Assembly: GCA_002633005.1 (NCBI GenBank)
Contig: NMRA01000109.1
Span: 470,624 to 534,623, forward strand
Reading direction: 5' to 3'
Origin: Phoronis australis
Lineage: Eukaryota; Phoronida; Phoronidae
DNA length: 64,000 nucleotides
Both the position numbers and the translations under genes were made by a program. The notes beneath the pieces are model-generated. The model had not been told where the DNA came from and did not search any database. It saw nothing but the letters and a program-made list of their open reading frames with translations. Below, one piece after another: positions 57,600 through 64,000 of the stretch (its first letter is position 1; every line of letters begins with the position of its first letter).

Positions 57600-60500
57600 T
57601 CAAAACAACTCAGTGATTGCGAAACCAAACAACAAGAATATCGCTAGACGGCGCAGTCGTACTTTCGCTAAGAGATAACCTTGCAGGATAATTACCAGAT
57701 GTATTTGAACATAACCAGATCTGTGACCGAAGCCTAATTTTTTTCTCGAAGTCGTTTGAAATATTCTGTTCTACTTTTGTGCGAATTCGAGGTTAGTGTC
57801 TATTATTCTCTGTTCGAGTACGTTGTGAATTACATGGATGATTGTCAAGTTTGCACTTGATGACCCCAGCATTAGTCTGAAATCGACATCTCGAGTTTTT
57901 ACTCCAACTTGCAGCTCAAATTTAGGGTTCACCAAGTGCCGCAGCATTTAAAATGCATAGTGCTATCCTTGAGGAGACAGTACTCTAATAGGATACCCAT
58001 TGAGACATATAACAAGTATGCTACAACGGACCAGGTGACCGGAAATCCACGTAAGGTGCAGATCCTGCATAATTTTTTGTCATAGAGAAGAATCCTCCTC
58101 TCCAAGGGGGCTGGCCTTGGATTCAGTTGTGCTTCCACTGTTGAACGTTGGATAGTTTCGGTAACACGTCCATGCTTTTAATTCGATTTCCTTTATTCCG
58201 TAAGCTTCACGCAACAAACAAAAGCAGACAATTTCTAACAGGAGAGATCGTGTTGCGAGAATTTACTGAACGGTAAAATCACTATTAACTTGAAAACTTA
58301 TTTCCATGGTTGTCGCATTGTCAATGGCGGCGTTAGCTTTAGTGCGAACAATGTGGTTTCGGTTTTCGTCGTCGCCAATGGCAGACTTGCAAAGCATAGC
58401 AGAGTGCTAACTATGCCCAACATTCTTTTGACTTCAGTGAAATTTGAATTATGTATGTTGTCTTATTTCTGACTGACAAACGCTTTTTTCGTTGAACCTG
58501 GTGTTCACTTCATTGAACAGGTAAGATTAACTGAGCCTGACGTTGGATACCAGAAGAACGCGTAGTCACAATTTATGCATAAAAAGAAAAAATATTTAAA
58601 CGTTTGACATACGTCGTTGATGAGAATCGGCGCGGCAACAGCAGTGCTAGGGGTCTACAAAAACAACGCCAGCCCTCATAAACGCCCAACAATATCATAG
58701 TAAAAGTGGGTGGTAATTTTCGACAATTTGTAGTCCCGTCACGAACACAGATTTCTGCCCACAATTGATGAAATCGAAATGAAATTTGGAAATAAGCTAT
58801 TTTATTGAAATGTGAGTTTGGAAATGTATACATCCATGTTAAATCTGCGACTTTATTAAGTTGTAGTCTAAATACAACGTTACCGATCGGCTTTCACTTT
58901 GGTCGGTAACGTAGTGTTCCATTTTTACACCTACGCAATTGGGTATGCTCTGTTAAATCAAATAAGATGCAAAAGCATGCGAATATCACTTCTATTAATC
59001 TCAAAACCAAGAGCATTTTCGAGTACTTGAAATTGAATATTTTGGAGAACCTTTTTACTTCGTCTGACAATTGTTTGCAGTTGTTGTTAAAATGTATAGA
59101 GTACTTATTGTACAGTATTGTATTTGACATTTCTGAGCTTTGCACGGGAGTAATGCCAAGTGTCTAAACCACATGCTAAGGCCTGTAGAATAGTTTTCGT
59201 GTTGCTTAGTTGTTTTGTTTGTACCTTGACAAATCGTTTCTAGTATACGGTGCTGTGCATGACTGATTCTCTGATCTCAACATGTGCCAATAAAGTTATG
59301 TGTCTTGTGATATCCATAAACGTGTCGTTCTGATTTGAAAATGGAGAAAGCACTATTCCAGGTGATTGATATCTTGGAAGACTTGCGTGATCTTGCATGT
59401 GCAAGATACTAGCCACGTAATCACACTCTCTATTAAGTTCCAAGTTCTTGGATACAATACGCCAATACGTCAGGGGTCTGTCTCTCCAAGAATATTTGTC
59501 ATTTGGCTTTTGGCAAAAATCATTCTTCAGATGGCTTAAGCTGATTCACGAAATCACCAGGTTAAAGCTATATGTCAGAAAATCTGTCTTTAACTCGGAG
59601 CCGAAAGACAGTAATCCGTAGCCTGCTTGGGAACAGGCTAAAAGCTAAAGACAAATAAACGAGATAAAATCGCTCTTTGTCTATAGCATACTCCTCGAGA
59701 CACAGGCCACTGGCCAATAAAAAGCTCACCAATTTATAGCAATGAGTGTGTCATAAAAACAGGTTTTCTTCTGCCCTGGATTGCTCTTATCCAATGTCAT
59801 TGCAACGATGAAGTGTAGGTTTTCAGTCTAGTTAGGCAACGAATCAGTAAATGACGTATAGTCAGTGACGTCATCCATTGTCTATTCATCGACGTTTAAC
59901 AGCAGCTCCACTTCCACTACTATCTCATAACTATATCATCATTACCTTCACAACAACTTCTAATGACCCACACTTATCATCCAACCACGACCACGACAAT
60001 CAAAAGCATCCCTGCCGCCATCATTATCACCTCTTGTAACTTCCAGCTCCACCATCACCATCGCTTTCACTTCCACTTTGTCTGTGTCCGGTATCACTGT
60101 TGTCCTTTTTACGGTTTGCGATTCGTGGAATATCGACCGTGCAACCCAACTCGATTGGCTGGAAACATACGTGTACATTCTCTCTTTTCCTTTTTCGGCT
60201 TCATTCTGCTTTGGATGATCGGCATCCCACAATAAATTACAATGTGGCGTATCCTTCTATCAGTAAAAGGTCAATTGCTACTTGGAACTGTTGATTTTTG
60301 CACTAATTTTACACAACTCAAACGACGTCATTACTACCACCACCATCAGTGTCTCCTCTATCACCACCAACTACAGACAAGCACTACTGCCACAATAACA
60401 CATATCCACATTACCATTACCAATACAGCTATAACTGTCACTGACACAGGCATTACAACCACCAATCAAGTGCAACTATCACTATGAACATCACCACTAC

Positions 60501-62295
60501 AATTACCACTATTAACACTCTTATCGCACCCACACCACACCCTGGTCACATCCATTTTCAGCATCTCCATTACCATCGCTGCTACCAACACCACAAAAAC
60601 GGACACCACACCACTAGTATTCAATTTTCACTGAGTTTTTGAACCAATAAACTGATTTTGTTGCAAGGGACGGAAATGTTACATTATTGCACGCATGCAT
60701 CTTGTGCGAAACATCACTGTAGATCTTCCAAATGCCTTCTGGTTCTTGTCACAAAATCCAAAAGCCCTCCAGACTGCATTTCGTAGTCATGCAGAAGCCG
60801 GTCTCCATATTATACTTGCGGGTCGTGCATTTTCCAGTCCTGAGAAGAACATAGCCGCACAATTTACTCTCAATTTGAACTTCGTTTCATCTTGACCACA
60901 AACGCTAATAACATTTTTTAACCTTCGCCGATGCCACTGGCATCTGTACCACGTACCAGCATCACCACAATCTACATCTGCAAGGCAGTGTAGTCTGATG
61001 GCAGAGCAACCGGTCTATTTTGCCAAAATTGGCATGACTGATCGCACGTAAGACGGTTGTAGAAGCGTTTTTGCCACCTAAGTCGACGTTGCGTTTTCGT
61101 AAGCGCGAAACATTGCTTTCATAGTTACAGTAGTTCTCGTTCAAGATTAACTTTCATTTTTATAACCAACATTTATAAATTGTGTGTCAGTAAAAATCCA
61201 AGATACGGCCTACCTGAAATGAATGCAGTCGTATAACCTTAGATAAAAAGGAGGCTCGCATAAAATACGGTGAAAACCCACTGAAGTATGTGCGAGGAGG
61301 TAAATATTCCAATTGAGATACAAATACTGACGCAACCTTCTCGATGCAGCCCTCAGCATTGCTATCAGTTCCAACATAAAGAGTTGTTGCAATTCACAAA
61401 CGTTTAGGCAAAAACCTGGAAATCTAAAGGTACACAATGGTAATAGGGGTGATTGAAGTTCACTGAACCAACCCATGCACTCACTATTTCACATTCATGT
61501 ACCGATGCAAAAACAATGCGGGGAGTTCATTTTGTAGAAACACAGCGGTCATGGAATCTCTGAAAGCAAACCCACCTCACGTCATAAAGTTTCTGACAAG
61601 TCAAATATGGATAACACGGTAGACACCTACTGCTAAGACGATAGCAGTGGCGATGGAACCTCCGGCCGCAACCCAACACACATCATCGACACTGCTATCA
61701 TTATATACTAGTGCTAGCTACAGTGAAGCAAAAACCAAACAAATCATTCCTTAAATACGCCTGTAGCCCACCAGCATTTCAACATCAATTCTTTGAAAAG
61801 TGTTGCGTCTAAAACTATCCCAACTATACATACCAACACTCCTTCCACTATTACCACCAATCACCTTCACATGGCCCTTGATCTCTTGAAATTAAGATGG
61901 AATATCGGCCCCATTCCCCTCTCAAAAACATTTAAAAATCACGCTTAATTCCCCCTCTGAACGATCGAAAGTTCCCCTCATGGTTTTAACCTCAGCCTGG
62001 CAATCTACAAATATCGTATTCAAACCACTGACTTTCGTCACGAGCCGCCAGATAACGGAAACGCCACAAATTGGTTTGCTTGTACAGTAAGTGACACATG
62101 CAGGAGTACTACAACCAGTTTTGCGTTATTTCATTTTCGTGCATTGAAAACACAAAAGTAGAAGACCACTTCCATTCGTCTGCGGCTCAAAATGGCAGAC
62201 AAACAGGTTCTACAAGAGAAGAATAACTCAAAGCCATGCGGCGGAGCATAGATACACACAGATGAACTTGCTGTACACTGAAACGCCGTAAAAAT
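57600..62295. other. Intergenic downstream region
   Basis: No exon was recognised. CAC/ACC-rich low-complexity DNA lies at about 59885-60060 and 60320-60620 and produces histidine/threonine-rich false frames. Confidence 0.4.
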
Positions 62296-62306
62296 GTGAC
62301 AATTTC

Positions 62307-62456
62307 GTAAAATGTAACAACTGTTACATTTTACACCACTGTTACATTTTACGTTGCTATGCCTCTCCTAAAATGAAACGAATTGTTACATTTTATGTAA
62401 CTGTTACAATTTACGTCGATTGCACATGCGAGAAATGTAGCATTGTAACATTTTAC
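62307..62456. repeat. Cluster of GTAACATTTTAC-type motifs
   Basis: Six copies of a 12-mer in both orientations within 150 bp: GTAAAATGTAAC 62307, GTTACATTTTAC 62323 and 62341, GTTACATTTTAT 62385, GTTACAATTTAC 62403 and GTAACATTTTAC 62445. The first two form a perfect 12-bp stem with a 4-base loop. Confidence 0.8.
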
Positions 62457-63530
62457 GAAAGCGACGTCATATTTCATGAGTTAACATGGTATTTGTCACA
62501 CGGAAGAAAACGGTTCATACACTTAACGACTGTGCCAGCTCAAATTGATAGATGTGTCCCTATGTGCTTTCCATTGTTTTAACATGAGTAGCCTCTTGGT
62601 ATAGTAAAAATGTACCCTGTACAGTTTCAACTCCAGACGAAAGGAGTTTCCAGGATCAGGTAATACGTTTTTTATTGTTAAAACGTTCTTGCAATCTTTT
62701 CTTGGCGCTCACAGGTCATAAACAAATTGTGTATCCGGCATTACAGTAAACATACTTCCCTTGGTAAGCAAAATACAAACAGTGACATCCTATTTTGACT
62801 AACATTCATCGCATTTCTTCGGGAACAAACAACCATAATATTTTTACGGAGAAATCAATTGCGAAAGCCAGTTTGATACTTTCATTTATTTCAGCTGCCT
62901 TGGAGTCATGGCTAATGCAGTAATTGCACTGTTCCACACAAAAGGAGCGAGATCGAAGTTTCTGATGGTGACGGGTTCTGTCTACCCCCTTAGTTGCGAA
63001 CTTCTTAAAGGCATTGTGGTGGAAGGAAATGAAAGCACGCATTTTTACCACTTCAACAACAAAAGGTCGCCTTAAACAGTGGTGGCATAGTCCCGTGTTT
63101 AAGCATCTTAAAAGCTGAAAGAAATATCATTGTTCCTATGTAGTCAAACCTGTCTGAAATATTGGTGGTAGCAACCTATCAAAACGTGACGTGTATATGT
63201 AAAATGGGAGGCGTAGCTAGGAAATAGAAAATAGTTTGGCACTCTGAAAGGACATCATCATTTAAGTTAAAATGTCAATTAAAATTGCTATTTTGTCAAT
63301 GTTCGTTAGTTCGAAGTACACATAAGTAAATACAGATATTGGATATTCTACGCTTAATGGACGTGAAGCCACCTGTCTCGTGAGGCGCCGTTTTTGGGGC
63401 TGTAGCTCTGTTATCAACAACACGCGTGGTTGTAGGCAGATAAGAGAATTTTGTATATCTTTCGTGATTTCTTGAAATATATACATGTGGCCATAGGCCC
63501 AAAGTATAACGTGTACAAGACAGAACATTG
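62457..63530. other. Intergenic, nothing recognised
   Basis: Short open frames only. Confidence 0.4.
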
Positions 63531-63981
63531 TCAGGTGCGTAACAAAGCGAATGATAAATTGTGACGCTTAAGAGCATGATGGACGAATTTTAGAAGTAGG
63601 ATATCCGGAGTTCTCATGAGCGATTCAAATTTAGATTTCGTGGGAGAATGACAAAAATGATCACTTAAGTACTTAACCCAAAGGTCTTGGTAAGCACTGG
63701 AAACTAACACAAGGTGGTATTCGTCTTCTACACATCCCCAATAACATAAGTCACAAAACCTATTTTCATACGGAATATTTGTGTGGCGACCTCTTTCCAC
63801 TAGTAACGAATGATTTGAACATCGCAATCGAATGCCATTCGACATCAGATTGCCAGCCTTGCAAATAACAGTCGTTGACACGTTGAGAAAAAACGGTCAA
63901 GAAATAGGATTGGTTTACCACACCCTGATTAATCCATACATCTGAAATACAGACAGAAGTTTCTTTACAAAACTTGCCCAA
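63531..63981 (-). pseudogene. Non-LTR retrotransposon C-terminal fragment
   Basis: The - strand frame from about 63970 reads VWINQGVVNQSYFLTVFSQR, then CYLQGWQSD. After a deletion and frame change, the main frame reads RLRCSNHSLLVERGRHTNIP, then ENRFCDLCYWGCVEDEYHLV and LKFVHHALKRH before a stop at 63531. The C..C...(6-8)..EDE.H pattern is the zinc-binding tail found after the reverse transcriptase in many invertebrate LINEs. The last cysteine, expected in 'LLVCPAY', is replaced (LVSSAY). The copy is 5' truncated or continues past the window edge. Confidence 0.72.
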
Positions 63982-64000
63982 TTATAGGAAGATCTTTCGA

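Noticed and set aside
60695-60895. 66-residue frame downstream of Xlox
   Set aside because: No similarity or splice-site support seen.
1-64000. CRISPR array or bacterial-type defence system
   Set aside because: No regular short repeats with unique spacers; the window is animal DNA with spliced genes.

Overview
The window is animal nuclear DNA: AT-rich, sparsely coding, with spliced genes, long introns, polyadenylation signals, microsatellites, two assembly gaps and many decayed transposable elements. The best-supported gene is a two-exon Xlox/Pdx-type ParaHox homeobox gene on the + strand (coding 43681-44173 and 56064-56437, intron about 11.9 kb). The homeodomain has histidine 44 and the [18 protein letters not shown] block that mark Xlox. 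Gene style and repeat content suggest a marine invertebrate, most likely an ambulacrarian deuterostome (hemichordate or echinoderm). The species is inferred and cannot be proved from this window.

From 1 to 21 kb, the + strand carries the 3' part of a second spliced gene. It encodes a SEA-domain, single-pass membrane protein, with exons at about 5653-5872, 6634-6803, a possible 24-nt microexon at 10102-10125, and a terminal exon at 20901-21052. Reading phases match at every junction. Its 14 kb intron is full of element remains: a Penelope-like element (10.5-11.2 kb, -), an RNase H fragment (11.7-12.5 kb, -), a tyrosine recombinase fragment (14.4-14.8 kb, -), and a non-LTR retrotransposon (15.7-20.1 kb, +) whose reverse transcriptase is split by a THAP-bearing DNA transposon remnant (16.6-18.3 kb). 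Upstream lie another Penelope-like remnant (1-0.64 kb) and two copies of a repeat with a tRNA-like segment; one copy is invaded by a 164-bp foldback element.

From 21 to 43 kb lies intergenic DNA. It holds an inverted pair of a 1.2-1.5 kb repeat made of ~150-bp units, most of them carrying a CCTAGTGGC core (21.27-22.76 kb + and 26.37-27.58 kb -). It also holds a degenerate THAP ORF, an N gap, a perfect 16-bp hairpin, a 60-bp tandem duplication, a C-rich tract and two neighbouring miniature inverted-repeat elements. From 43 to 56.4 kb is Xlox, whose intron contains small TIR elements and microsatellites. From 56.4 to 64 kb are the Xlox 3' flank, one more miniature element, trinucleotide-rich DNA, a cluster of GTAACATTTTAC motifs and the C-terminus of another non-LTR element on the - strand. 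No Gsx or Cdx homeobox exon was seen.
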